64,000 bases of DNA, from the NCBI RefSeq assembly GCF_018604545.1, contig NZ_CP075896.1, positions 2,356,001 through 2,420,000 on the forward strand, given 5' to 3'. Source of the DNA: Streptomyces koelreuteriae. Its GTDB lineage: Bacteria > Actinomycetota > Actinomycetes > Streptomycetales > Streptomycetaceae. Both the position numbers and the translations under genes were made by a program. A model generated the notes under the pieces. That model ran no database searches. It was given only the letters and a program-made list of their open reading frames with translations, and was not told the DNA's origin. Position 1 is the first letter of the stretch; the number at the start of each line of letters is the position of its first letter. Below are positions 15,278-25,673 of the stretch, piece by piece.

Positions 15278-16540
15278 ATGTCCGTCCTGAACACGTCCCT
15301 GCACGAGTTCGACCCGGCCGTCGCCGCCGCGGTCGACGCCGAGCTGCACCGGCAGCAGTCCACGCTCGAGATGATCGCCTCGGAGAACTTCGCCCCGGTC
15401 GCGGTCATGGAGGCGCAGGGCTCGGTCCTCACCAACAAGTACGCCGAGGGCTACCCGGGCCGCCGCTACTACGGCGGCTGCGAGCACGTCGACGTGGTCG
15501 AGCAGATCGCGATCGACCGCGTCAAGGAGCTGTTCGGCGCCGAGCACGCCAACGTCCAGCCGCACTCCGGCGCCCAGGCCAACGCCGCCGCGATGTTCGC
15601 GCTGCTCAAGCCGGGCGACACCATCATGGGTCTGAACCTCGCGCACGGCGGGCACCTGACCCACGGCATGAAGATCAACTTCTCCGGCAAGCTCTACGAC
15701 GTCGTCGCCTACCACGTGGGCGAGGACGGCCGGGTCGATATGGCCGAGGTGGAGCGGCTGGCGAAGGAGTCCCGGCCGAAGCTGATCGTCGCGGGCTGGT
15801 CGGCCTACCCGCGGCAGCTGGACTTCGCCGAGTTCCGCCGGATCGCGGACGAGGTCGGCGCGTACCTGATGGTCGACATGGCGCACTTCGCCGGGCTGGT
15901 GGCGGCGGGCCTGCACCCGAACCCCGTTCCGCACGCGCACGTGGTGACCACCACCACCCACAAGACGCTGGGCGGCCCGCGCGGCGGTGTGATCCTCTCC
16001 ACGTCCGAGCTCGCCAAGAAGATCAACTCGGCTGTCTTCCCCGGTCAGCAGGGCGGTCCGCTGGAGCATGTGATCGCGGCCAAGGCGGTCTCGTTCAAGG
16101 TCGCGGCCTCCGAGGACTTCAAGGAGCGCCAGCGCCGTACGCTGGAGGGTGCCCGCATCCTGGCCGAGCGTCTGGTGAAGGACGACGTCCGGGCCGTGGG
16201 TGTGGACGTCCTGTCCGGCGGCACGGACGTGCACCTGGTCCTGGTCGACCTGCGCCACTCGGAGCTGGACGGCCGGCAGGCCGAGGACCGCCTCCACGAG
16301 GTGGGCATCACGGTCAACCGCAACGCGATCCCGAACGACCCGCGCCCGCCGATGGTGACGTCCGGTCTGCGGATCGGCACGCCGGCCCTGGCGACCCGGG
16401 GCTTTACGGCCGAGGACTTCGCGGAGGTCGCGGACGTCATCGCCGAGACGCTGAAGCCGTCCTACGACTCGGACGCGCTCAAGGCCCGGGTGAAGGCCCT
16501 CGCCGACCGGCACCCGCTGTACCCGGGCCTCAACAAGTAG
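15278..16540 (+). CDS. glyA: Serine hydroxymethyltransferase
   Basis: This 420-residue PLP enzyme interconverts serine and glycine with tetrahydrofolate. Motifs are [10 protein letters not shown], the [17 protein letters not shown] stretch, and the PLP-binding lysine K229 in [14 protein letters not shown]. The ATG at 15278 follows gcvH by 14 bp, giving a unit that turns glycine into serine plus one-carbon units and back. A strong hairpin at 16585-16619 separates it from the serine dehydratase gene. Confidence 0.95.
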   Translation: MSVLNTSLHEFDPAVAAAVDAELHRQQSTLEMIASENFAPVAVMEAQGSVLTNKYAEGYPGRRYYGGCEHVDVVEQIAIDRVKELFGAEHANVQPHSGAQANAAAMFALLKPGDTIMGLNLAHGGHLTHGMKINFSGKLYDVVAYHVGEDGRVDMAEVERLAKESRPKLIVAGWSAYPRQLDFAEFRRIADEVGAYLMVDMAHFAGLVAAGLHPNPVPHAHVVTTTTHKTLGGPRGGVILSTSELAKKINSAVFPGQQGGPLEHVIAAKAVSFKVAASEDFKERQRRTLEGARILAERLVKDDVRAVGVDVLSGGTDVHLVLVDLRHSELDGRQAEDRLHEVGITVNRNAIPNDPRPPMVTSGLRIGTPALATRGFTAEDFAEVADVIAETLKPSYDSDALKARVKALADRHPLYPGLNK

Positions 16541-16584
16541 CACCCGCACAAGTAACACCTGCACAAGAGCGAAGAAACCTTTCA

Positions 16585-16619
16585 GGGCGCCGCGCCCGCC
16601 ACAAGCGGTCGCGGCGCCC
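16585..16619 (+). terminator. Hairpin terminator after glyA
   Basis: GGGCGCCGCG (16585-16594) and CGCGGCGCCC (16610-16619) make a perfect 10-bp stem with a 15-nt loop, 44 bp past the glyA stop. The downstream sdaA gene may be reached by read-through or have its own promoter. Confidence 0.7.
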
Positions 16620-16655
16620 GGCCCCACTGCACCACCCCCGTAGTCAGGAGTTCCC

Positions 16656-18023
<1,368 letters not shown>

Positions 18024-18025
18024 GG

Positions 18026-19300
18026 TCACGAGGGCGGGGCGATCTCCGCCCGTAGTGCCTTCGCCGCCGCCTCCAGGGTGCCCCGGACGGCCTCGCCGGT
18101 CTCTCCGGTGGCGATCACCGCGCCGAGCAGGCTGGAGGAGAAGTGCTCGGGCGGCAGCCTGATGGTCGTGCCCGGGCTCCGGTCGAGCACGAGGTGCTGG
18201 ACACCGGGGACGCCCAGCGCGGTGTCGAGGCCGTCGATCCGGACGAGTTCGCCCGCCGCCGGGGCCGTGATCTTCCGCAGGCCCGCGTGCAGGGGCGGCT
18301 GGTCGGGCAGGCGCGGAGCCTGTCCGGTGGCGACCCGGATCACGTTCTCGTGGAAGGGGACCCCGGTCGCCAGGCCCACGAGGTGGGAGCCGATGAAGTC
18401 GCCGCCGGCCCGGGCCGCGACCTCGATCAGGCGGGCGCCCGTCCCCGGGTCGTACATGCACTCCAGGTGGAAGGCGCAGTCGTCGAAGCCGAGGGCGAGG
18501 ACGGTCTCGCGGGTGAGCGCGTGCACGGCCGAGCGCGCGGCGCCGGGCAGGGCGCTGGGATGCAGATGGGCGAGTTCCAGGCGGAACGGCTCGGTGGTCG
18601 TCTTGTCGGTGATTCCGCAGACGGTCACCTCGCCCCGGTGCACGAAGCCCTCGACGCTGTGCTCACTGCCGCGCAGCAGCTCCTCGAGGATCAGCTCGCC
18701 GCGGTCGTGGCGGAAGATGCCGTCGCCGTCCGCGCCGGTCAGGCGCGTCAACTCGTCGAAGGCGGGCCGCAGTTCCTGTTCGTCCCGCAGCAGGAAGATG
18801 CCCTTGCTGCCGCTGCCGGCGGCCGGCTTCAGCACCGCCGGGAGCCCGATGTCCGCCAGCGACCGCACGGCGTCCCGCCAGGTCCGTACCCGGGCGAAGC
18901 GGGGGATGAGGTGCGGCCGGTCCGCGAGGGCCTGGCGCATGAGGTACTTGTTGCGGGCGAGGCGGGCCGCGGCGGGGGCGATGCCGGGCAGGCCGAGGCG
19001 CCGGGCGGCGCGGGCCGCCGGTTCGACGCCCGCGTCCCCCCAGGCGACGACACCGGCGACGGTGTGCGCGGTGGCGACGGCGTCCACGGCCGCGTCGAAA
19101 GCCTCGGTGTCGTGCGGATCGACCGCGCGTACCTCGGCGAGCAGGGCGCCCGGCAGTCCGGCGGGGGGCTTGCCCGCGAGGAGTGCCACGGAGAAGCCGC
19201 ACCGGTGGGCGGCCTCCAGGGCGGGGCGGTGTTCGAGCGGGTTCTTGCGCAGCCCGACGAAGACGACGACGGGGCGCGGGGCGGGCTCGGGCACGGTCAC
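18026..19300 (-). CDS. ATP-grasp carboxylate-amine ligase C (last gene of the nine-gene operon)
   Basis: This 424-residue protein has an N-terminal pre-ATP-grasp Rossmann-like domain (PVVVFVGLRKNPLEHRPALE) and a canonical ATP-grasp core: KPAAGSGSKGIFLLRDEQE as the first ATP-binding loop, ELILEELLRGSEHSVEGFV, and the metal/ATP-binding end region HLECMYDP...LIEVAARAGGD. ATP-grasp ligases of this kind make amide or peptide bonds through acyl-phosphate intermediates. The N-terminus is clearly related to the ligase at 26452 (VLYLGLRRSPLEWRAELD). The GTG at 19300 overlaps the preceding stop by 4 bp. Substrates are unknown. The gene converges on sdaA with a 2-bp gap. Confidence 0.85.
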   Translation of the reverse strand: MTVPEPAPRPVVVFVGLRKNPLEHRPALEAAHRCGFSVALLAGKPPAGLPGALLAEVRAVDPHDTEAFDAAVDAVATAHTVAGVVAWGDAGVEPAARAARRLGLPGIAPAAARLARNKYLMRQALADRPHLIPRFARVRTWRDAVRSLADIGLPAVLKPAAGSGSKGIFLLRDEQELRPAFDELTRLTGADGDGIFRHDRGELILEELLRGSEHSVEGFVHRGEVTVCGITDKTTTEPFRLELAHLHPSALPGAARSAVHALTRETVLALGFDDCAFHLECMYDPGTGARLIEVAARAGGDFIGSHLVGLATGVPFHENVIRVATGQAPRLPDQPPLHAGLRKITAPAAGELVRIDGLDTALGVPGVQHLVLDRSPGTTIRLPPEHFSSSLLGAVIATGETGEAVRGTLEAAAKALRAEIAPPS

Positions 19301-21792
19301 TCCACCTCGATGACGAACTCGGACTCGACGCGGTCGAGGAGCGCCTCGAACTCCTCGGCCGTGTCCGCCCCCAGGACGACGAGCAGGCACCAGTCCATGG
19401 CGTGCGAGACGCCGAAGGTGTCGCCGGTGCTCTTGGAGCGGCGCCAGCCGAGCACACCGTCGACCGCCCGCATCTGACGGTCCGTCGGCATCGCCGTGAT
19501 GGTCCCGGCGCGCGGCGGGCGCAGGTGCAGCGCCCCGATGTGGCGGCGCGGGGGCGTCGCATCCGCCGTGCGACCGTACAGAAGGCCGGTGGCGACGGTG
19601 TCGTACACGCTGTGCCCGAGGCCCGCGGAGAGCATGTCGGGGACCCAGCCGCCGCCGATGCGGGTGGCGATCTCGGAGAAGACCAGGTCGCCCGAGGGGG
19701 TCTCGAACACCTCCATGTGGGTCACGGCGGTCTCGATTCCCAGGGCCTCGTTGACGCTGGTGTGCATGCCGAGGAGGCGTTCGTAGAGCTCGGGGTGGTC
19801 CTCCCTGGGGAGGATGTACGAGCCGTCCCGGGAGCGCGGGGTCTCGTGCTCGTCGCGCGCCGGGACGTGGTCGAGCCGGGGCGCGTAGTACGCGCTCACG
19901 GTCAGGAAGAGCGGTTTGCCCGCCGACCAGAGCGCGTCGATGTGCAGTTCGCGGCCGTGCACGAAGCGTTCGACGACGAGGTGCCCGGAGCTGAGCCGCT
20001 CGGGCTTCGGCAGGTCGCGCAGGACGGCGGCGATCTCCCTCGCGCTCTCGACCCGGACGGTGCTCATGGTGCCGAAGCCGAACGCCGGTTTCACCACGGC
20101 CGGGAACCCCACGTCGGGCAGGGGATCGCCGTCGGCGAAGGTCACGCCGACGGGCAGGGAGGCCCACGGGGTGACGGGGACTCCGGCACCGGCCACGAGG
20201 TGTTTCATCAGCCGCTTGTCACGGACGGCCGCCTGCATCGCCGCGCTCGCCGCGGTGCGGTCGAGCAGGCCGCGCAGCTGGGCGGCGCCGAGCTGGCCGT
20301 CCTCGGAGAAGCAGAGCACCTGGTCGACCCGGACACCGCGCACCGTGAGGTCGACGGCGACGCCGGTCATCTCCTCGACCGAGTCGGTGCTGCCGACGCG
20401 GTAGACGGCGCGGGCCGCGCCGAGCAGTTCGGGGGACGCGGCGGCGCGGTCCGCCTCGGCCTCGTCGAGGACCAGGTGGAGGTGCGGGGTGGCGGCGAGC
20501 AGCGCCCGGACCATGTCGGGGCGCCACTTGCAGAGCACGACGGTGGGCCCGTCCTCGGCGAGGGCGGGGGGTTCGGCTTCCGGGGCGGGGTGTGGTGCCG
20601 GGGCGGCGGTGCCGGGTTCCATGCGGATCCGGATCTGCCCGCGGACGAGGTCGGCGGCGGCGTCCACCTCCGCGGGGCCGTCGGCGAGGAGCAGCACATG
20701 GGCGACCCGGTCGCCGGACGAGTGCAGACCGGCGACGAGGTCCCCGGCGTGCTTCTTCTGCCCGACCCTGACCACCTCGGGGCGTTTCGCCGCTTCCCCG
20801 GTGCCGTCCACGGACGCGATGCGGCCCGGGCTCGGTGCGGGCAGGAACAGTACGCCCGCGGTGCGGGGGCGCCCGGCCGGGAGGCTCACGGCCCGGCCGA
20901 GTGACAGCTCGATGACGCTGCGGAAGAAGTCGTGCCCGTACGCCCGGCACATCAGTTCCATGATGTGGTCGCCGGGGGTGCGTACGGCGAACTCCATCGG
21001 CCGCAGCGCGCTGCCGTCGTCGCGGTACTCCAGGTGCACGATGCCGGTGCGGATGCCGGCGGCGGCCACGAGTGCGGCGGTCTGGGCGTCGGCGCGGTCA
21101 CGATCGGCGGGAACGTACGGCAGTTGGTGCTGGAGTTCGACGAACTCGGGCGGTCCGGTGGTCACCTTGCGGGTGTGGTTGCCGAAGATCACCTCGCCGT
21201 CCCGGACCAGTCCTTCCCAGCTGTACTCGGGGGCGTCGAGGTACTCCTCGATCAGCACCAGCCCGCCCACGTCCCGGCGGTCCAGGTCGGCGCGCAGTTC
21301 GTCCTCGTCCGCGACACAGTGCACGCCGACGCTGCCCATGCCGCGCAGCGGCTTGACGACGACCGGGTAGCGGCCACGGCTCCACTCGGCGGCCCGGTCG
21401 GCGTCGTCGACGACGGTGTGCTCGGGCTGGGGAAGTCCGGCGTGCGCGAACAGGGCGCGCTGGACCGCCTTGTTGCGGCTGGCCTCGGCGGCGGCGAGGG
21501 AAGGGCCGGGCAGTCCGAGCCGCTCCTGCACCCGGGCCGCGGCCAGCACGTGCTGTTCGGCGAAGGGCACGACACCCTGGGGGCGGTGCCGGTCCGCCAG
21601 GCTCAGCGCGCCCTGGAGCCAGTCCGTCTCGGTGCCGCCCGAGGGGGTGGCGAAGTGCGCGACGCGGCTCTCGTGGTGCTCGCGCCAGGCCTCGTCGTCG
21701 AGCAGGACGGTGCGCAGGCCGAGGTCGTGGGCGGCGTCGACGTAGCCCCGTCCCATGATGCCCGCGCCGACCAGCAGCAGTGTGTCCGTCAT
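19297..21792 (-). CDS. Double ATP-grasp ligase B (two fused ATP-grasp modules)
   Basis: This 831-residue protein contains two complete ATP-grasp modules. The first (about residues 1-400) has KPLRGMGSVGVHCVADEDEL, LIEEYLDAPEYSWEGLV and an end region HLEYR...MEFAVRTPGDHI. The second (about 430-831) has KPAFGFGTMSTVRVESAREI, VVERFVHGRELHIDALW and HMEVFETPSGDLVFSEIATR. Both keep acidic and Arg residues where the ATP/Mg site is expected, so both may be active. A His/Pro/Ala-rich linker (APAPHPAPEAEPPA) separates them. The fusion implies two successive ligations in one protein. ATG at 21792 overlaps the MFS stop by 4 bp. Confidence 0.85.
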   Translation of the reverse strand: MTDTLLLVGAGIMGRGYVDAAHDLGLRTVLLDDEAWREHHESRVAHFATPSGGTETDWLQGALSLADRHRPQGVVPFAEQHVLAAARVQERLGLPGPSLAAAEASRNKAVQRALFAHAGLPQPEHTVVDDADRAAEWSRGRYPVVVKPLRGMGSVGVHCVADEDELRADLDRRDVGGLVLIEEYLDAPEYSWEGLVRDGEVIFGNHTRKVTTGPPEFVELQHQLPYVPADRDRADAQTAALVAAAGIRTGIVHLEYRDDGSALRPMEFAVRTPGDHIMELMCRAYGHDFFRSVIELSLGRAVSLPAGRPRTAGVLFLPAPSPGRIASVDGTGEAAKRPEVVRVGQKKHAGDLVAGLHSSGDRVAHVLLLADGPAEVDAAADLVRGQIRIRMEPGTAAPAPHPAPEAEPPALAEDGPTVVLCKWRPDMVRALLAATPHLHLVLDEAEADRAAASPELLGAARAVYRVGSTDSVEEMTGVAVDLTVRGVRVDQVLCFSEDGQLGAAQLRGLLDRTAASAAMQAAVRDKRLMKHLVAGAGVPVTPWASLPVGVTFADGDPLPDVGFPAVVKPAFGFGTMSTVRVESAREIAAVLRDLPKPERLSSGHLVVERFVHGRELHIDALWSAGKPLFLTVSAYYAPRLDHVPARDEHETPRSRDGSYILPREDHPELYERLLGMHTSVNEALGIETAVTHMEVFETPSGDLVFSEIATRIGGGWVPDMLSAGLGHSVYDTVATGLLYGRTADATPPRRHIGALHLRPPRAGTITAMPTDRQMRAVDGVLGWRRSKSTGDTFGVSHAMDWCLLVVLGADTAEEFEALLDRVESEFVIEVE

Positions 21793-23087
21793 GTCGTGTC
21801 CCCTGTGTGTGACGCGGGTGTCGGTTCGGGTGTGCCGGCGGCGGGTTCCGGCGCCGCCGCGCGCCTCCGGCCGACGGCCAGGAGCAGCAGCAGGCAGAGC
21901 GAGGCGAGGCTCAGCCAGACGGCGGTGGCCTCGCCGGTGAGGGTCAGGGCGACGCCGACGGAGGGCCCCGCGGCCGTGCCGACGCCCATCGCGCCCGCGG
22001 CCAGCGCGGAGACGCGGGTGACGTCCTTCGGGCCCACCGAGTCGATCAGCCACGGGTGGAACGAGCAGGAGTAGGCGCACTCGCCGAGCGCGAAGACGAC
22101 GGCGAAGAGCAGGAGTCCGGCGTAGCGCACGGGCAGCGGGCCGAACGCCGAGGCCGCGGCCAGGCCGTACGCCGCGGCCCACAGCACGACGGCGGCCCGG
22201 AGTCCGTACGCCTCGTCACGGCTGCTCAGCACGCGGGTCACCCAGGTCTGCCCGAGCGCCACCACCAGGGTGTTCACGAGCAGCAGGCCCGAGACGGTGC
22301 CGAGGCCGATGCCCATCAGCCGGACGGCGACGAGCGGCGCGGTCGCCTCGAACTGGCTGTGCCCGAAGAGGTAGGCGCCGAGCTGGAACAGGACGGCGAG
22401 CGTGCCGGCCACGCCGAGCCACTTCCAGCGCCCGACGGTGTCACGCCTCTTGTCCTCGGGGCCGGTCGGGCGCTCGGCGTCCGCGGTTCGGGCCGCGTCG
22501 TCGCGCTCCCGTGCCCGGACCCGGTGGAAGACGTAGGCCAGCGGCAGATAGCTCGCCGCGTTGCAGACGAACAGCCACGGCACGGCCGAGGTGGTGAGGA
22601 TGCCCGTGGTCAGGCCGGCGACGACGGCGCCGAGTCCGAGGCCGACGTTGATCGCCCGGTAGCGGCGGGCGAAGACCGAGCGTCGCTCCTCCTGCGGCGT
22701 CAGGGAGTTGAGCACCGGCACCATGGCCACCAGCAGGCAGCCCTGACCGCAGCCGATGAACAGGACGGCCGCGCACAGGAAGGCCAGGGAGCCCGCGACG
22801 GCGGCGCCCGCGAACCCCACGGCGAGCATCAGCGTGCCCGCGAGCCCGAGCAGCGCGGGCCTCGGTGCGAGCCGGCCGGTCGCGAGGACACCCGAGGTCG
22901 CGAGGTTCGCCGCGGCTGCGGCCCCGTAGAAGACGCTGACGCCGGCCGTGCCCATGGCGGGCAGGTCCGACAGGTAGAGCGCGGTGTACGGGTACACCAG
23001 ACCGGAGCCGAACGCCGACACGCCGTTGACGAGGATCAGCACGTCGGCCGCGGTGAGGCGCCGCGCGGAGCCCTGCCCCCCGCTCAC
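21789..23087 (-). CDS. MFS transporter, probable product exporter
   Basis: This 432-residue membrane protein has about twelve hydrophobic segments, beginning DVLILVNGVSAFGSGLVYPY. A loop between helices 2 and 3 leads to TGRLAPRPALLG, and a charged central cytoplasmic loop (ERDDAARTADAERPTGPEDK) splits two six-helix halves, as in major facilitator exporters. It lies in the middle of the coupled operon, so export of the pathway product or self-resistance is the natural inference. Start GTG 23087, with 4-bp overlap on the upstream gene. Confidence 0.8.
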   Translation of the reverse strand: MSGGQGSARRLTAADVLILVNGVSAFGSGLVYPYTALYLSDLPAMGTAGVSVFYGAAAAANLATSGVLATGRLAPRPALLGLAGTLMLAVGFAGAAVAGSLAFLCAAVLFIGCGQGCLLVAMVPVLNSLTPQEERRSVFARRYRAINVGLGLGAVVAGLTTGILTTSAVPWLFVCNAASYLPLAYVFHRVRARERDDAARTADAERPTGPEDKRRDTVGRWKWLGVAGTLAVLFQLGAYLFGHSQFEATAPLVAVRLMGIGLGTVSGLLLVNTLVVALGQTWVTRVLSSRDEAYGLRAAVVLWAAAYGLAAASAFGPLPVRYAGLLLFAVVFALGECAYSCSFHPWLIDSVGPKDVTRVSALAAGAMGVGTAAGPSVGVALTLTGEATAVWLSLASLCLLLLLAVGRRRAAAPEPAAGTPEPTPASHTGDTT

Positions 23088-23752
23088 GCGGCCGTGTCCC
23101 GTTGCGTGAAGGCCGTGTTCAGGAAGTACGTCCAGTCCCGTGCGCCCGGATCCGAGACGTGCAGCAGGTTCTCCACCGCGTCGTAGTGCGTGGTGGGGTA
23201 GCGGACGACCCGGCGCACCATCTCCTTGGCGATGTGCAGGGTCGACAGCTCCTCCTCGCCCGCGTAGCGGTACAGCTCCACCTCCTGGTCCACCAGGTAG
23301 CCGCGCAGGCTGCCGGCGAGCCGGGTGAAGTGGGTGTTGTCCGCGTACAGGCCGAGGAAGTCGCGCTGGGTGCACCGGGTGCGCCGGCGGTCGGCGACCG
23401 TGAAGCCGAACGCGTCCGCGATGCCCAGCACCAGGTCGGACGTGCGGACGGATCCGTCCTCGCGGGGGGCGAGGACCGGCCCGGAGAGCAGGTTCCGCAG
23501 CGCGGCGAGCCGCGGGCCGGGGGCGTGGAGGGTGCGGACGTACCAGTCCCGGGCGCGCACCTTGCGTTCGATGTTGGCCAGCGCCCAGGCGACGGCCTGC
23601 GCGGAGGTGTCGACCTCGAAGGCCTGGGCGGTGGCGGGCTCGTACACGCGCAGGAGTCCGCGCACCGCGTCCCTGGCCGCCGCGGCAGGGCACCGCGCGT
23701 AGGGGCCGGCGAGGATGTCGGGTTTCAGAATGAGCAACGCGCCCGCGCTCAT
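23084..23752 (-). CDS. Nucleoside-diphosphate-kinase-like protein
   Basis: This 222-residue protein begins MSAGALLILKPDILAG, which matches the TLxIKPD opening of NDP kinases. Near its end NLLHVSDPGA (H198) matches the N-x-x-H-G-S-D active-site motif in which the His is phosphorylated. True NDP kinases are about 150 residues; here an extra 50-70 residues lie in the middle (region around LRNLLSGPVLAPREDGS), and the Gly of HGSD is replaced by Val. It may move phosphate in a specialised reaction rather than general NTP balancing. Coupled by 4-bp overlaps on both sides. Confidence 0.65.
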   Translation of the reverse strand: MSAGALLILKPDILAGPYARCPAAAARDAVRGLLRVYEPATAQAFEVDTSAQAVAWALANIERKVRARDWYVRTLHAPGPRLAALRNLLSGPVLAPREDGSVRTSDLVLGIADAFGFTVADRRRTRCTQRDFLGLYADNTHFTRLAGSLRGYLVDQEVELYRYAGEEELSTLHIAKEMVRRVVRYPTTHYDAVENLLHVSDPGARDWTYFLNTAFTQRDTAA

Positions 23753-24816
23753 CGGGCCTCCCCCAGAAGCAGGTCGAGCAGTCCGAGCAGGCGGACGAGG
23801 TCGTCGTCGGTGACGGTGCGGTACAGGCCGATCCGCAACGCGCCCGGCAGCGCGGGGTCCGCGAGCCCGTAGGCCAGGGCCCAGGTCGCCAGGAACTCCG
23901 TCACATCGCGCACGGCGGCCGGTGCGAGGGCGGTGGGCAGCACGGCGGCGAGGTCGCGTCCCGGCCGCCGCGGCGGGCCGGCGAGCCAGGAGCGGCCGGC
24001 CGTGTGGGCGCGCAGCAACTCCATGCGGGCCTCGATCTCGCTCTCCAGGCACTCGGGGTGCGACTCGGCGAGCGTGCGCACCCCGTGGGCGAGCATCATC
24101 AGGTCCGAGGCGCTGGGGCGCGGGGCACCGGGCGCGTCCGCGTCCAGCAGGGCGCGGACGCTGAAGGGTCCGCCGCCCTCCTCCGCCCGGGCGGCCGCGG
24201 CGGCCCGGGGGGACAGGGTGAGGACGGTGGAGCCGGGCACGACACCGAAGAGCCAACTGGGGCAGAAGCAGGCGACGTCCAGTGCGCCGAGGAGGCTGTC
24301 GTCGAGCGGCCAGGTCGTGCGCGAGAGGTCCGCGGCGGCCCATCCCCCGCTGCCGGGGGACCCGGTCGGCCGCTCGCCCCCGTCGACCGGCCGGGGGACG
24401 GCGTCGTGGGCCCGGGCCCACTTCTCCTCGGCGATCAGCCGGGCCACGGCGTGCGGCGGGGCGGGGACGAGGACGCAAGAATGGCCGTCCGGCAGGTGCA
24501 GCAGCGCGCGCAGTTCCTTCAGGAGCGACGCGAGGAAGCCGTCGGTGTGGGCGAAGCCGGGCTGCAGCCCGAGGACGACGGGCCCGGACCGGGCGAGGGA
24601 CGCGAGCCGGTCGGCGGGGACGGGGACACACGCGCCGCCCAGCCGGGGCTCGCGGGGTATCAGCGCGTCGGGCAGGTCGTACAGCTCGACGGGCGTGAAC
24701 CCGCGCCCGGTCCGAGGTGCGACGGTCTCCGCCGGGATGCCGACGACTCGGACGTCACCCTCACCACGGGCGGTTTCGCTCAGGTCGTCATGGTCGACGA
24801 GGGGCATCGGCGTCAT
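23749..24816 (-). CDS. Degenerate class V aminotransferase-like protein
   Basis: This 355-residue protein is not confidently assigned. The second half reads like the C-terminal part of phosphoserine-aminotransferase-type (fold I, class V) enzymes: ALDVACFCPSWLFG, VLTLSPRAAAAAR, and a late ALRIGLYRTVTDDDLVRLLG. At the place where the PLP-binding Lys is expected (normally ..APQK..), the sequence reads CPSWLF with no lysine. It may have lost PLP chemistry, or the resemblance may be superficial. It has no signal or membrane segment. ATG 24816 overlaps the preceding stop by 4 bp. Confidence 0.4.
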   Translation of the reverse strand: MTPMPLVDHDDLSETARGEGDVRVVGIPAETVAPRTGRGFTPVELYDLPDALIPREPRLGGACVPVPADRLASLARSGPVVLGLQPGFAHTDGFLASLLKELRALLHLPDGHSCVLVPAPPHAVARLIAEEKWARAHDAVPRPVDGGERPTGSPGSGGWAAADLSRTTWPLDDSLLGALDVACFCPSWLFGVVPGSTVLTLSPRAAAAARAEEGGGPFSVRALLDADAPGAPRPSASDLMMLAHGVRTLAESHPECLESEIEARMELLRAHTAGRSWLAGPPRRPGRDLAAVLPTALAPAAVRDVTEFLATWALAYGLADPALPGALRIGLYRTVTDDDLVRLLGLLDLLLGEAR

Positions 24817-25673
24817 CCCAGCTTCGGTCGGGCCACGGTGCGGACGTACGGGCCCGCCAGGTCGCCTGCCGCGTCGATGACGGCGGCGAGCTCGGCCCGG
24901 GTCCGTGCCACCGCGGCGGCGGTGTCGGAGGGCGGGGCGAGCAGGTGCCGGGCGACGTGCGCGGCACAGCCGCCGTCGACGTGGCGGGCCGCCTCCCGCT
25001 GGAGCAGCCGGACGAGCCACTTGACCGAGGGAACGGTCACGCCCGCGGCGGCGAGCGCGCACTGGCCGGTGTGCACGAGAGCCTCTCGGTACATCCACGC
25101 GGCCGAGTCGGCGTGTCCGTCGGCCAGTTCGCCCGACACGTCGGTGAGCCGGTTGACGGCGGCGACGGCGGCGACGTTCAGCAGATAGCGGGGCAGGTCA
25201 TCGGTGCCCAGTTCCTCGCGCAGCTCCCGCAGCCGGTCGGGGCGCCGCAGGGCGCGGCCGGTGCGGACACGGTGCAGGATCTTGAGATTGTCCTCGTCGA
25301 CGAGCTGGGCGATGCCCTTCTCCCCCGACAGACTCGCCACGCTGGCGCCGAAGGCCTCCCGCAGACTGCCGAGAGCGGCCGGATCGAGGACGGCGACGTT
25401 GACCTCCCGGCCCTCGTGGTACGCCACGGTCGCGGTGCGCTCGCCCCGCCGGGCCGCTGTCTCCGATCCGGTGACCCGCAGGTCGCCGACGACATACAGG
25501 TCGAGGTCGGAGTTGCGGTTGGCGAGGCCGTCGGTCGTGGAGCCGGCGAGGAACAGCAGTTCCTCGCCACTGCCGCCGGCCGCCGCGAGGGCGGTGACGG
25601 CGAGCGCCTCGAGATCGACGGTCCGCTCGCCCTCCCCTTGCACGGAGGCGGTCGGGCTTCCTGATGCGTTCAC
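24813..25673 (-). CDS. Polymerase-beta-type nucleotidyltransferase
   Basis: This 286-residue protein carries a minimal nucleotidyltransferase signature: GS (G44-S45) followed by SDLDLYVV with metal-ligand acids D56 and D58. A possible third acidic residue is in VNVAVLD. After it comes a mostly helical C-terminal domain (MYREALVHTGQCALAAAG) like those of aminoglycoside or MNT-type adenylyltransferases. It would attach a nucleotide to a small molecule or protein. In this operon it could activate an intermediate or confer self-resistance; both are inference. GTG 25673 overlaps the amidohydrolase stop by 4 bp. Confidence 0.7.
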   Translation of the reverse strand: MNASGSPTASVQGEGERTVDLEALAVTALAAAGGSGEELLFLAGSTTDGLANRNSDLDLYVVGDLRVTGSETAARRGERTATVAYHEGREVNVAVLDPAALGSLREAFGASVASLSGEKGIAQLVDEDNLKILHRVRTGRALRRPDRLRELREELGTDDLPRYLLNVAAVAAVNRLTDVSGELADGHADSAAWMYREALVHTGQCALAAAGVTVPSVKWLVRLLQREAARHVDGGCAAHVARHLLAPPSDTAAAVARTRAELAAVIDAAGDLAGPYVRTVARPKLG

